Positions 54,491 to 63,257 of a stretch of DNA of 64,000 bases are shown here, piece by piece. Location: contig NZ_LR134331.1 in assembly GCF_900636965.1 (NCBI RefSeq), forward strand, positions 2,542,001 through 2,606,000, in the 5' to 3' direction. The position numbers and the translations under genes were made by a program. The notes under the pieces were generated by a model. The model ran no database searches. It was not told where the DNA came from and saw only the letters and a program-made list of their open reading frames with translations. How positions within the stretch are numbered: the stretch's first letter is position 1; the number at the start of each line of letters is the position of its first letter. The stretch comes from Lacticaseibacillus rhamnosus. Lineage in GTDB: Bacteria > Bacillota > Bacilli > Lactobacillales > Lactobacillaceae.

Positions 54491-54925
54491 CCATAACACG
54501 CTCCCTGGTGCAAGGATCTGCGTGTGAGGACCTTGGTTGCAATGGCCAAAGCCCGGCCATACGTCTGAGGCCGCTTATGTTCTGGTTTACGCCCATAACG
54601 CGTTCGCCAGCCCAGAAGCCTGCGTGTAGGGACCTTGGGCGCAATGGCCAAAGACCGGCCATTGTGCCTGAGGCCACTTATGTTCTGGTTTACGCCCATA
54701 ACGCGTTCGCCAGCCCAGAAGCCTGCGTATAAGGACCTTGGGCGCAATGGCCAAAGCCCGGCCATCACGCCCAAGGCCACTTATGTTCTGGTTTACGCCC
54801 ATAACGCGTTCGCCAGCCCAGAAGCCTGCGTGTAAGGACCTTGGGCGCAATGGCCAAAGCCCGGCCATCACGCCCAAGGCCACTTACACTCCGGCTTCTA
54901 ACCGGGCTGGCTCACGCTCATCAAA
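54491..54925. repeat. Four-unit tandem array of a 103-bp palindromic intergenic repeat
   Basis: CCATAAC marks unit starts at 54491, 54593, 54696 and 54799; units 2-4 are nearly the same, unit 1 is diverged. Within a unit, TGTAAGGACCTTGGGCGCAA..TGGCC pairs with GGCCAT..GCCCAAGGCCACTTA as an interrupted stem of about 25 bp with the loop AAAGCCC. Outer arms GCCAGCCCAGAAGCC and GGCTTCTAACCGGGCTGG pair around the whole array's last unit. The period (103) is not a multiple of three and the open frames in it shift from unit to unit, so it is not coding. Same family as 27827-28037. It lies between mazF and queT, both leftward. Confidence 0.9.
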
Positions 54926-54954
54926 AAAGCGCCTCTTTTTCATCGAGGCGTTTG
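54922..54954 (-). terminator. Terminator of the mazEF operon
   Basis: Minus strand AAACGCCTCGATGAAAAAGAGGCGC followed by TTTTTT, directly after the toxin stop and against the edge of the repeat array. Confidence 0.9.
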
Positions 54955-54955
54955 C

Positions 54956-55339
54956 TTAGTTTTTATTATATGTTTTCGGCTTAGGCAAGCTGACGAGTCC
55001 GACCGATATCGCCAGTGCCCGATCCACCGCTGCCATTTTGGCACTTGAAAGAGCGGTAACGCGTGCCTGTAACCGTTGCTTATCAATTGTACGAATCTGT
55101 TCAAGCAAAATGACTGAATTACGCTCAACCCCGTCTTGCTTGGCGCGCAAACCGACATGGGTGGGCATTTTGGGTTTTTGGATTTTGGAGGTAATGGCAG
55201 CCACGATAACAGTGGGGCTATAATGGTTACCAACATTGTTTTGAATAATAAGTACGGGCCGGTTGCCGCCTTGTTCCGACCCGACAACCGGCGATAAATC
55301 GGCGAAAAATACATCCCCGCGTTTGACTGTTACATCCAT
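54956..55339 (-). CDS. mazF: MazF/PemK-family mRNA interferase toxin
   Basis: 127 residues from ATG 55339, seven bases after AAGGGGG; the frame is open to 55441, which would overlap the antitoxin. Typical MazF/NdoA start [34 protein letters not shown] with the active-site Arg after GGN, then the Thr/Ser in VAAITSK and [14 protein letters not shown]. It cuts specific mRNA sequences and is held inactive by the preceding antitoxin. The alr-antitoxin-toxin order is that of ndoAI-ndoA in Bacillus, so this is an old chromosomal pair rather than a recent arrival. PemK-type pairs are reported in L. rhamnosus. Confidence 0.93.
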   Translation of the reverse strand: MDVTVKRGDVFFADLSPVVGSEQGGNRPVLIIQNNVGNHYSPTVIVAAITSKIQKPKMPTHVGLRAKQDGVERNSVILLEQIRTIDKQRLQARVTALSSAKMAAVDRALAISVGLVSLPKPKTYNKN

Positions 55340-55358
55340 GCTTTGGCCCCCTTGCTGC

Positions 55359-55607
55359 TTATCGAATATGGGCGTATGCCTCACTTTCGCAGGCGGAGAA
55401 AGCATGGCTGATTTCCGTATTGATTTGTCCCATTGCCACATAGCCAGAAATCAATTGATTGATCTCAGGTGCTTGTGACTGCAAAAACTTCGCCACTGCT
55501 TCAGTAATGACATCCTGAACACCCATATCATTCAACTCGCAATAGGCATCCAAACGCGCTTTGATAGCACTATCAAGCGCGACCGTTACTGACGTTTCCT
55601 TCTTCAT
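55359..55607 (-). CDS. mazE: MazE/PemI-type antitoxin
   Basis: 82 residues from ATG 55607, eight bases after GGAGG; the frame is open to 55679. The N-terminal [37 protein letters not shown] has the ribbon-helix-helix pattern of NdoAI/RelB-like antitoxins, and the acidic tail (about 50-82) should cover the toxin. It precedes the toxin by 19 bp. A palindrome ATCAGCTGAT (55656-55665) lies beside a possible extended -10 (TGCTAAAGT), a candidate site for autoregulation. Confidence 0.88.
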   Translation of the reverse strand: MKKETSVTVALDSAIKARLDAYCELNDMGVQDVITEAVAKFLQSQAPEINQLISGYVAMGQINTEISHAFSACESEAYAHIR

Positions 55608-55718
55608 GACAACTTCCTCCAACTTCCCAAGTTCATGGTGATACTTTAGCACAAAATCAGCTGATGGGCTACCTGTCAAAAAAATCGATTCATCTAAGCC
55701 AGTTACTTAAAACCGATA

Positions 55719-56858
55719 TTAACGCGCAATCGGGTTGATACTTTGACGTTTCAACCGCGATGTTAAATTGCTGGCAATTTCATAATGAATGGTGTGGCTA
55801 TACTTAGCAACGTCCAGAAGCGTAATCTCCTGATCGCCACTTTGCCCGATTAACACAACTTTGGTACCTGCCGGATAAGCTTTTGGCAAGCGAATCATGA
55901 ACTGATCCATGCAAATTCGCCCGACGATTTCACACGGATGACCATCAACTAAGACGTGAAAGCCCTGTAACCGCCGCAGCCAGCCATCTGCATAACCGAC
56001 TGGCACCGTCCCGATAAACTCATCACCTGTAGCGCGATACGTCACCCCATAAGAAATCCCATCGCCGGCATGAACTTGCTTGCAAAAAGTTAATTCGCTC
56101 TCCAGTGACAAAGCCGGCTCAAGCGGAAACGGTGTGGTCGGAATCACATCACCTGATGGATTCAAACCGTAAATTGCCACACCATAACGAACCATATTGC
56201 CGTTACATGCTGCATGCCAAAGACTTGTTGCCGAATTTGACACATGGACATAGCGTGGCCGGTGCGGTAACAAAGCCACCATATGGTTGAATTTGGCAAC
56301 TTGCTGTTTGAAGTAAGCATCATCAGGATCATCAGCCGTAGCAAAATGCGTGAAGATCCCTTCAATTGTGAACGCCTTGGGATGCGCTTGAATGAAGGCA
56401 ACGGCATCCAAAAGTGTCTGATCATCCGTAAAACCAATCCGCCCCATACCGGTATCTAAAGCGATATGCAGCCGCAATGGTGGTAACTCCGGTTGCGCCT
56501 CTAAAACTGGCAAGGCCTGCTTGAGCCAGTCAACACTACTGAGCGGTAACGAAACCATCTGCGCAGCCGCAATGGCAGCATACTGACTCGGAACGATTCC
56601 CAACACCAGCACTGGCTCTGTATAGTTAGCCGCTCGTAAATCCAATGCCTCATCAAGCAACGCCACACAAAAACCGCTGGCACCGGCCGCTTTAGCCACA
56701 TGCGCCACCCGCAACATACCGTGTCCATACGCATCCGCCTTCACCACAGCAAACAGTTGCGTCTGCTTCTTCAAGCGCGCTACCTCATGTTGAACATTAT
56801 GCAAAATTGCCGTTTCATCAATCAAAACCGTTGCTGGTCGCAAGTTACCGATCGTCAC
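55719..56858 (-). CDS. alr: Alanine racemase
   Basis: 379 residues. PLP enzyme making D-alanine for peptidoglycan and teichoic acid. The PLP lysine is in FAVVKADAYGHGM (about residue 40). Fold type III barrel segments include HIALDTGMGRIGF, HVSNSATSLW and VRYGVAIYGLNP. The catalytic Tyr of the C-terminal domain is in GISYGVTYRA, followed by VPVGYADGW and ICMDQFMIRLP. Its start overlaps the end of acpS by 14 bp, so the two are coupled. Confidence 0.97.
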   Translation of the reverse strand: MTIGNLRPATVLIDETAILHNVQHEVARLKKQTQLFAVVKADAYGHGMLRVAHVAKAAGASGFCVALLDEALDLRAANYTEPVLVLGIVPSQYAAIAAAQMVSLPLSSVDWLKQALPVLEAQPELPPLRLHIALDTGMGRIGFTDDQTLLDAVAFIQAHPKAFTIEGIFTHFATADDPDDAYFKQQVAKFNHMVALLPHRPRYVHVSNSATSLWHAACNGNMVRYGVAIYGLNPSGDVIPTTPFPLEPALSLESELTFCKQVHAGDGISYGVTYRATGDEFIGTVPVGYADGWLRRLQGFHVLVDGHPCEIVGRICMDQFMIRLPKAYPAGTKVVLIGQSGDQEITLLDVAKYSHTIHYEIASNLTSRLKRQSINPIAR

Positions 56859-57219
56859 GTTCAGGACCTTCTTTTTCTAATATTACCTCGGTAAACACCA
56901 AAGTCTCACTATGGGAAATGGAAACAAATGCCTTTCCGGGAAAGGGATGTTTCGTCACAATTGGCTTGCCGAGTTCGTTATTCAAAACTTCCACATCTTG
57001 CAAGGCAACTTTACCCAGCCCTGTCCCAAAAGCTTTTGAGTAGGACTCCTTAGCCGAAAAGCGACCGGATAAATACTCCACCGCCCGCCGACCATCGAGT
57101 TGTTGATAATTCGCCAATTCTTTCGGCGTCAAAATCTTAGCAGCAAATCCATGGTTCTTCTCTTGAGCCGCTTGAATCCGCGCCAAGTCCGTCACATCAA
57201 CTCCAATACCATAAATCAT
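56845..57219 (-). CDS. acpS: Holo-[acyl-carrier-protein] synthase
   Basis: 124 residues. Transfers 4'-phosphopantetheine from CoA to ACP. Metal-binding Asp in IYGIGVDVTDLARIQ (Asp8) and Glu in LSGRFSAKESYSKAFGTGLGK; C-terminal FVSISHSETLVFTEVILE. Start ATG 57219 behind GGGAGGCGG. The cshA-acpS-alr order is as in Bacillus. Confidence 0.96.
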   Translation of the reverse strand: MIYGIGVDVTDLARIQAAQEKNHGFAAKILTPKELANYQQLDGRRAVEYLSGRFSAKESYSKAFGTGLGKVALQDVEVLNNELGKPIVTKHPFPGKAFVSISHSETLVFTEVILEKEGPERDDR

Positions 57220-57287
57220 GGCCGCCTCCCAAAAATCTGTGATACCGCTATTTTAACATTTCACCAAACAACCGCCTAGTGAGCACG

Positions 57288-57336
57288 AAAAAACGATCCC
57301 GGAAGATGCAGACTTGCATCACCAGGATCGTTTTTC
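57288..57336 (-). terminator. Terminator of cshA
   Basis: Minus strand AAAAACGATCC and GGGATCGTTTTTT around a GATGCA-AGTC-TGCATC inner stem. Strong intrinsic terminator about 50 bp after the gene. Confidence 0.9.
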
Positions 57337-57387
57337 AGCGCTGGTCATTGATTCGCATGAATGACCGGTCTATTAACGTACTGGTGA

Positions 57388-58896
57388 TTATTCACCCGTA
57401 CGGATTTTGAAATTACGCTTAACGTTTTTACGTTTGTCGCCAAAGTTGCGCTTCTTGTCATAACTGCGCTTGCCATCGCGATTACCTTGATAGCCGCCAT
57501 CGCGCCGCTTGCCTTTGTAGCCGCCTTTATAACCGCCACGATTGTTACCATGGCCGTGATTGTTGCGGCCGCGACGTGGTAATGGACGTTCTGGTGTAAT
57601 TTTAACCGGAACGGCACTCGCATCGTCAGGGCTGACTGCCTTGAGATACGCCGAAACCAGCTGCAACGGGGTGTAGTTTTCCAACAAGGTTTCAGCCATT
57701 GCTTCATACTTTTCGGTATCGTTAGCTTCAACTTGTTCCTTGATGGTTGCCAAGCCGCTGGAGATCTGGCCCATTAATGCTTCTTCAGCTGTCGGCGGCT
57801 TCATCGGTAACATCCGCTTCTTGGTGAGATCCTCAATGGTGTGCAGATATTCAATTTCATTTGGCGTGACAAAGGTAACGGATACCCCTTTATGTCCGGC
57901 GCGTCCCGTCCGACCGATACGGTGAACATAGGAATCCGGATCTTGCGGGATATCATAGTTGTAAACATGGGTGACACCAGAAATGTCCAACCCACGAGCA
58001 GCGACATCAGTTGCAACCAGAAAATCTAATTGGCCGCTCTTGAACTGCCGCAAAACGCTCATTCGCTTTTGCTGGGTTAAATCGCCGTGAATACCTTCAG
58101 CCCGATATCCGCGCGCCTTTAATCCCCGTGTCAGTTCGTCAACACGACGCTTGGTCCGTCCAAAAATCAGCGCCAAGTCCGGATCCTGAACGTCAAATAG
58201 TCGTGTCATGACATCGAACTTTTCATAGTCCTTGGCCCGAACATAATATTGCTCAACGGTATCTGCTGTCAGTTCCTTAGCCTTAATCTTGACAATCACA
58301 GGTTCTTTCATGAACTTGTTGGTTAAACGCATGATCGCTGCCGGCATCGTCGCGGAGAACAGTAGAGTTTGACGCTCAGTCGGCATTTGTTCAACAATCT
58401 TTTCAATATCGTCAATGAAGCCCATATCGAGCATTTCATCGGCTTCATCCAACACCAAGGTATCAAGGTGTTCCAGCTTTAAGGTATGACGACCAATATG
58501 ATCAAGAATCCGACCAGGTGTCCCAACCACAATTTGCGGATGGTCAGCAAGCTGACGAATCTGGCGGCGAATATCAGCGCCGCCATAGACAGCCTGAACC
58601 TTGATCTTCTTGTCGCGGCCTAAACGGTAAAGCTCTTCTTGGGTCTGAATCGCCAATTCCCGAGTTGGGGAAATGACCAATGCTTGGATACTCCGGTCGG
58701 CTTTATCGATGTGTTGCAGAATTGGCAAGCCAAATGCTGCCGTTTTCCCGGTACCGGTCTGGGCTTGACCGATCACATCTTTGCCTTCCAGAACCAGTGG
58801 GATCGTCTCCGCTTGAATCGGCGTCGCTTCCTCAAAACCTGACTGGGCGATTGCCTTTAAGAGATCATGATCCAAACCTAGTTCTTTAAACTTCAA
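57388..58896 (-). CDS. cshA: DEAD-box RNA helicase CshA
   Basis: 502 residues from TTG 58896, eight bases after GGAGG. It remodels RNA in mRNA decay and ribosome assembly and in cold. Motif [13 protein letters not shown], Walker [19 protein letters not shown] box [16 protein letters not shown], and [10 protein letters not shown] in order. The C-terminal tail (about 420-502) is basic with many Gly, Arg, Asn and Lys, fitting CshA rather than other DEAD-box paralogues. It lies between murF and acpS as in Bacillus. Confidence 0.95.
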   Translation of the reverse strand: MKFKELGLDHDLLKAIAQSGFEEATPIQAETIPLVLEGKDVIGQAQTGTGKTAAFGLPILQHIDKADRSIQALVISPTRELAIQTQEELYRLGRDKKIKVQAVYGGADIRRQIRQLADHPQIVVGTPGRILDHIGRHTLKLEHLDTLVLDEADEMLDMGFIDDIEKIVEQMPTERQTLLFSATMPAAIMRLTNKFMKEPVIVKIKAKELTADTVEQYYVRAKDYEKFDVMTRLFDVQDPDLALIFGRTKRRVDELTRGLKARGYRAEGIHGDLTQQKRMSVLRQFKSGQLDFLVATDVAARGLDISGVTHVYNYDIPQDPDSYVHRIGRTGRAGHKGVSVTFVTPNEIEYLHTIEDLTKKRMLPMKPPTAEEALMGQISSGLATIKEQVEANDTEKYEAMAETLLENYTPLQLVSAYLKAVSPDDASAVPVKITPERPLPRRGRNNHGHGNNRGGYKGGYKGKRRDGGYQGNRDGKRSYDKKRNFGDKRKNVKRNFKIRTGE

Positions 58897-58991
58897 ATGA
58901 GTTCCTCCTTGAGAATTCTTGCACGCGTTTACCCAAGCGTGTTTTCAAGAAATCCGCGGGCGTCACGTGCATTTTCAGTAAATGACAAAAA

Positions 58992-59057
58992 AACATATCC
59001 CAACAATAGTAGCACGTCCACTATCGAAAAACAAGGACGGCGATTGCGAGATATGTT
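58992..59057 (-). terminator. Terminator of murF
   Basis: Minus strand AACATATC and GATATGTT, far apart but joined by inner stems TTG/CAA and TAGT..ACTA, followed by T7 (58986-58993). Position fits the end of the murF transcript. Confidence 0.6.
59006..59034 (-). promoter_or_regulatory. Promoter of cshA
   Basis: Minus strand TTGTTT (59029-59034), 17-base spacer, TACTAT (59006-59011). It overlaps the murF terminator hairpin, so the two functions share the same bases. Confidence 0.45.
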
Positions 59058-59169
59058 AACCAGGCACAGGTAATGCCCACTTTCATCTATTAAAAGTAGT
59101 AAAAGCTTTTAGTATTTTCAAGAAAATTAAACTTACTGATGCCCCTCAATATCTTGTTCAAAGTCCGAT

Positions 59170-60561
59170 TCACGCATGTCCGCCTGCGACCAGCGCAGCC
59201 AAAACAGTTTCCAGATGCAGACCATGGCTCGCTTTTAGCAACACCATGTCATCGTGCCCGACATCGTTTTGCAAATCGCGAATCATGGTACTTTTGGCAT
59301 CCAGCGGGTAATAGTGTACTTGATCTTGCGGATACTTTGTCGTTAACGCTTCGGCAAGTGCCTGCATTTCCGAACCGTATAAGTAAACCTCCTGAATTTC
59401 GTGCGGATCAAGTGCATCGGCTAGTCCCGCATGCAACGCCCGGCTTTGATCGCCAAGTTCAAGCATGTCACCTAAAACAGCAATGTGGCGTCCTGCCGTC
59501 TGAAATTCGCTAAAATCATGGATGACTGCTTTCATCGCGGTTGGGTTGGCATTGTAAACATCGCTCAGAATCTGCTCGCCGACATCGCCAATTAACCATT
59601 GTGTGCGATTAGCCGTCACCTGAAAATGCGCCAGTGCTTTTTGCATGGCTTCCGGTTTGACATGGAAACGCCGACCTACTAGCAACGCAGCCAAAGCATT
59701 GACCACATTGTATTCACCCATAATAGGAATTGAAAAGGTCAATTCCGGCCACTGTTCGACGGTAAATTCGGTATGATTGCGATGGCCGCTAATCGAATGG
59801 GCAAAAAGCGTATTTTCCGGATGTAAACCAAATGTTTCTTGTGATTGGGTGACTTGCTTAGCGCGGCTCACCAATAACGGTTCGTCACCGTTAAAAATAA
59901 AGGTGCCATCCTCTTTCAAGCCATCCGTAATTTCCATCTTGGCATCTGCAATCTTAGCGCGCGTCTTGAAAAATTCAATATGGGCCTCGCCAATCATGGT
60001 AATCACTGCCACATCCGGTTCGGCCAACGATGACAATGCATGTAATTGGCCGGGCCGATCCATCCCCATCTCAAGCACCAGCACTTCGGTATTGGGCTCC
60101 ATACTGAGAATCGTCATTGGGACACCGATTTCATTATTGTAATTATCCGGCGTCTTCACAACATGGTATTGCGTTGCCAAAATCGCCGCAGTCATGTCTT
60201 TTGTCGTGGTCTTCCCATTGCTGCCGGTGATGGCAACGACTTTAGGGTTCACTTTCATTAGCAAATAATACTGGGCTAACTTCTGCATGGCTGCCAGCGG
60301 ATCCGGGACCACCAATGTTGGCAGTTTAGTCGTCATTGGCAGATGGTCCTCTGCCACAAAAGTTGCGACTGCCCCCGCAGCAGCCGCCGCTGGAATAAAC
60401 TCGTGCCCGTCACGCTCGCCATGCAATGGGACAAATAACATTCCCGGCTTCAATCGCCGCGAATCAAATGCCACCCCGGTTGCCACTTGCGAACCGACTG
60501 TTTCAGAGAGTGGCTGGGCTTTTACGACACGTGCGATCTCTGCCAATGTCATTTTCATCAT
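59170..60561 (-). CDS. murF: UDP-N-acetylmuramoyl-tripeptide--D-alanyl-D-alanine ligase
   Basis: 463 residues. Adds D-Ala-D-Ala to the UDP-MurNAc tripeptide, the last cytoplasmic step of stem peptide synthesis. N-terminal uridine-binding domain (FDSRRLKPGMLFVPLHGERDGHEF), ATP loop ITGSNGKTTTKDMTAAIL (about 112), ligase core LEMGMDRPGQLHALSSLAEPDVAVITMIGEAHIEFF and the carbamylated-Lys region, and C-terminal domain with VLGDMLELG. ddl, which precedes murF in Bacillus, is not upstream here. Confidence 0.96.
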   Translation of the reverse strand: MMKMTLAEIARVVKAQPLSETVGSQVATGVAFDSRRLKPGMLFVPLHGERDGHEFIPAAAAAGAVATFVAEDHLPMTTKLPTLVVPDPLAAMQKLAQYYLLMKVNPKVVAITGSNGKTTTKDMTAAILATQYHVVKTPDNYNNEIGVPMTILSMEPNTEVLVLEMGMDRPGQLHALSSLAEPDVAVITMIGEAHIEFFKTRAKIADAKMEITDGLKEDGTFIFNGDEPLLVSRAKQVTQSQETFGLHPENTLFAHSISGHRNHTEFTVEQWPELTFSIPIMGEYNVVNALAALLVGRRFHVKPEAMQKALAHFQVTANRTQWLIGDVGEQILSDVYNANPTAMKAVIHDFSEFQTAGRHIAVLGDMLELGDQSRALHAGLADALDPHEIQEVYLYGSEMQALAEALTTKYPQDQVHYYPLDAKSTMIRDLQNDVGHDDMVLLKASHGLHLETVLAALVAGGHA

Positions 60562-60673
60562 TAACTCGACTCCAATTCTTCAACTTCACCTCGTTTTTCA
60601 ACAAGATGACAAACATTTTTCAATCAAAATCACGGAACAATTTGCAATTACAACAGGTTCTTCCTGCCTAAAA

Positions 60674-60703
60674 ACACGAAACTGCCCCACAACAGGCAGT
60701 TTC
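60674..60703 (-). terminator. Terminator of the gene at 60705
   Basis: Minus strand GAAACTGCC-TGTTGTGG-GGCAGTTTC, nine-bp stem, then GTGTTTTTAGG, directly after the stop codon. Confidence 0.8.
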
Positions 60704-60704
60704 T

Positions 60705-61469
60705 TTAGCGCTCGGTTTTTTCTTGATTTCTATCGGGATCTAGCAACCATTGATTCTTTTGCCGCATTAAAACTAGCTTACCGAGTTTACGGGCCGTCTC
60801 ATCCGGAAAAATACCATCCGGAATAAACCGCTCATGCAGCGCCAGCAACGGAATCGTGATCCGTTCACGCGAAAACTGAACGTGACGGAAATCAAATACC
60901 ACACCATCTTCAAGTAAAGGTAGCAGCTGCGTATAGGCACCGTGCGACAAATGTGAAAAGTGTTGTTGTCGCAGCCGCAACCAAAATGGCTGTTCATTGG
61001 CAATTCGTCGTAAGTATTTATTGATCGCCGCAGCTAAAAAGGCCTCAAATAAGCTTTCATGCCGTAAATACATATTGACCGTGCCATTACGCATCGGCAA
61101 ATAAACCAGCTCATTTTGCAATTTATAGTAAAACGGTGAGTTCAGATGCGTTTTCGCATGACCTAAGTATAGCAGTTCTGCGATCTCATTAGGGGTCAGT
61201 TCCTGCAAAAACCGCGAACGCGAATAATCCAACCAGCAGCGGGTTTGCCCTTCCTTACTACGCAAAAAATCCCGCACTTGATCCTTGCCATTGATAATAT
61301 TAAACCAAGTGTGCGGATCAATCTGTTCCTGTTCATTGACAGGTGGCAACAGGAGCAAATGTTCCGGCAGTTTTTGCTGGCTATTCAGCAAATCACTCGC
61401 CGAAATCCCATAAGTCAAAAACAAATGGGCTAATGGTTCATGGTGAACATAAATCAGTGCATTCCGCAT
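60705..61469 (-). CDS. Conserved hypothetical protein, function not recognised
   Basis: 254 residues, soluble, rich in Leu, Arg, His and Gln, with no signal peptide or membrane segment. I recognise no domain. The sequence is plainly coding: AAGGGG lies eight bases before ATG 61469, a perfect -10 TATAAT (minus strand, 61499-61504) lies upstream, and a terminator follows. Segments such as FLRSKEGQTRCWLDYSRSRFLQELTPNEIAELLYLGHA and VVFDFRHVQFSRERITIPLL suggest a helical protein. It is divergent from the SUKH-like gene at 61671. The similar placement in other lactobacilli is not something I can check. Confidence 0.75.
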   Translation of the reverse strand: MRNALIYVHHEPLAHLFLTYGISASDLLNSQQKLPEHLLLLPPVNEQEQIDPHTWFNIINGKDQVRDFLRSKEGQTRCWLDYSRSRFLQELTPNEIAELLYLGHAKTHLNSPFYYKLQNELVYLPMRNGTVNMYLRHESLFEAFLAAAINKYLRRIANEQPFWLRLRQQHFSHLSHGAYTQLLPLLEDGVVFDFRHVQFSRERITIPLLALHERFIPDGIFPDETARKLGKLVLMRQKNQWLLDPDRNQEKTER

Positions 61470-61670
61470 GGTTAAAACCCCTTAATACTCCCACCACTAT
61501 TATACGACTTTCGCGGCTCTTCATTCATGCAGTATGATGAATTTAAAGCGCACGTGACATCGACAAACTGCACGGTTAGGCACCGGCCCTCTCTGCAGCT
61601 ATGAAAACACGCTAAAAAGCGCACCCATCGCCTAGGTACTGGCGCTAACAAGAAAAGAGGAGGTTGCAAC

Positions 61671-62312
61671 ATGCTACCATGGCCAAAAAAGATCCCACAA
61701 CCTAATTTACCAACAATTCCAGAAACCGACCTCATACCTTCGACTTATTTTTCAATCATTCAAAATGGGATTTTCCCTAAAAATTGGTGGTTGTCGACAT
61801 CGGAGCCGACAAGCGATGGTTTGACCGGCGTCGGCCTTCATGCACTGGCAACACCCGGTCCGGCAATCACCTCAGACGACCTGCCATCAGACTTTTTGCC
61901 TTTTGCCCACACTGCTCACCAATACTTCGGCTTTGATTTGCATCATGAGGTTCGCCGAATACGTTACATTGACACCGAAGTCGACCAATGGCTGACGGTT
62001 GCGCCGGACTTTGATACGTTTCTCAAACGCCTGCAACCGCACCCGATTCAGCTACCTGAGCTACCGGTCGACCCACAGATTTTCGGTCACATGGCCGTGA
62101 TGGCAACGGCTTCAGATTGGCCGGCCTTATTTGATCACGCCCGCGAATTTATGTCTGGCGAAACACTCGGCCAATGGTTAATGTGGCTAGCCGCCAGCGA
62201 TGATCCGGCTAAACGCCAAGCTGCTGCAGAAGAGTACCGTTTTCTCGTGCGCTATCAGCCCAACTTGCTTACGCCCAATGTCACCATGAACCTGCAACAT
62301 TTACTGCATTAA
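61671..62312 (+). CDS. SUKH (SMI1/KNR4-like) superfamily protein
   Basis: 213 residues, soluble, behind GAGGAGG. The pattern STYFSIIQNGIFPKNWW... LPFAHTAHQYFGFDLHHEVRRIRYIDTEVDQW... VAPDFDTFLKRLQ follows the SMI1/KNR4 layout: loading helix, FA..G..FGFDL strand, then the SFxxFL helix. SUKH proteins are often immunity proteins against polymorphic toxins but also serve as general adaptors. No toxin or LXG gene is next to it, so the role is open. The C-terminal third (about 140-213) is helical, with Trp and Ala rich segments, and is outside the usual SUKH core. Confidence 0.6.
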   Translation: MLPWPKKIPQPNLPTIPETDLIPSTYFSIIQNGIFPKNWWLSTSEPTSDGLTGVGLHALATPGPAITSDDLPSDFLPFAHTAHQYFGFDLHHEVRRIRYIDTEVDQWLTVAPDFDTFLKRLQPHPIQLPELPVDPQIFGHMAVMATASDWPALFDHAREFMSGETLGQWLMWLAASDDPAKRQAAAEEYRFLVRYQPNLLTPNVTMNLQHLLH

Positions 62313-62327
62313 GTAGCACCAGGCAAC

Positions 62328-63005
62328 TCATTTATGACGAGTTTGATGCGGTTGAAAAGCAAACGTCTTCAACCAGCTTAAGTCACGTTTAATGCCAAAA
62401 TAGCCAACCAACGCCAACCCTAATGAACCCAGAAAGTCCATCAATAAATCACCCATCGTATCCATGAGCGCAGCCCGACCACGTAATAGTTCACCACCAG
62501 CAGCCATATATCGCTGCATGTTCATACCCAATAATCCATCAAATGTAAACTCATAAAACTCCCACAATACCCCGATGGTTGTTCCAAACGCGAGGGCAAA
62601 TAAAGCCATCAGCAATGGACTTGTCGCGGCCAACCGTTTTGCCGGCGTCAACGCTGTAAAAATAGCAAAGCCAAGCCCAGCAAGCATCGCCGCACTGAAT
62701 AAATGCTCAAACTTATCCCAGTACGGTACGCTATAGCATTGCAATCCTGTACCCAGTAAAACACTCAAGAGGATAAAAATTTCAAATAAGTAAATCAAAC
62801 TCGGCGGAAAACGAAAATGCCACCAGTGCTCCATCAAACGCGGCAAACTAACAATTAAGATGCCTGATGCCACCTGAGCAAGTAGCATCATCTGACCATG
62901 AAACAAAGAATGACCACTAAGATAAAGCCCGCCGACAATCAGTAAGTAAAGCATATCGCCACCGATGTTTAACCAATACAAAAAATTCGATCGTTTAGTC
63001 ATCAT
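62328..63005 (-). CDS. Membrane protein of the DUF2238/YjdF-like family
   Basis: 225 residues from ATG 63005, behind AAGAGGAAA; the frame is open to 63065. About six membrane segments. Conserved polar features inside the membrane region are PYWDKFEHLFSAAMLAGLGFA, GVLWEFYEFTFDGLLGMNMQ and DTMGDLLMDFLGSLGLALVGY, which resemble the DUF2238 proteins with acidic and His residues in helices. Function is unknown. It is convergent with the SUKH-like gene, 15 bp apart, with no terminator recognised in between. Confidence 0.75.
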   Translation of the reverse strand: MMTKRSNFLYWLNIGGDMLYLLIVGGLYLSGHSLFHGQMMLLAQVASGILIVSLPRLMEHWWHFRFPPSLIYLFEIFILLSVLLGTGLQCYSVPYWDKFEHLFSAAMLAGLGFAIFTALTPAKRLAATSPLLMALFALAFGTTIGVLWEFYEFTFDGLLGMNMQRYMAAGGELLRGRAALMDTMGDLLMDFLGSLGLALVGYFGIKRDLSWLKTFAFQPHQTRHK

Positions 63006-63059
63006 TTTCCTCTTTTCTTTGTGATTGTGAACCAGCTTGGTTACTCCTGGCACACGCAG

Positions 63060-63245
63060 AAGCAACCCGCGCTTTTTGTTTATGTCTGTTTCCGGCTCCC
63101 ACTTCCATCAATATGGGGGTCGGGAGTGCGCCATTTAAGTCGTGGGTTTTGGCTCAGGAGCAAACTCGAGAAACGAAGCCCGCCATTTTCTGGCATCAGT
63201 GCAATTAATATGCTTTTGTAAGCGCTTGGTGTAGACTCAGCTTTA
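63060..63245. other. Structured gap upstream of the DUF2238-type gene
   Basis: About 190 bases with no ribosome site fitting either overlapping open frame. It contains CTCCC-ACTT-CCAT and ATGG-GGGTC-GGGAG as a small hairpin (63095-63126) and a GC content unlike the neighbouring AT-rich gaps. The promoter of the gene at 63258 should lie near 63205-63235. It may be a relic or a repeat; it is not assigned. Confidence 0.35.
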
Positions 63246-63257
63246 GGAGGTGATTCC

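Noticed and set aside
54491-54925. Tandem repeats as a CRISPR array
   Set aside because: The 103-bp units are continuous and palindromic over most of their length, with no unique spacers and no cas genes nearby.
54480-54959. Open frames of 65-98 residues on both strands in the repeat array
   Set aside because: They are frame-shifted readings of the same 103-bp unit, without ribosome sites, and change frame from unit to unit.
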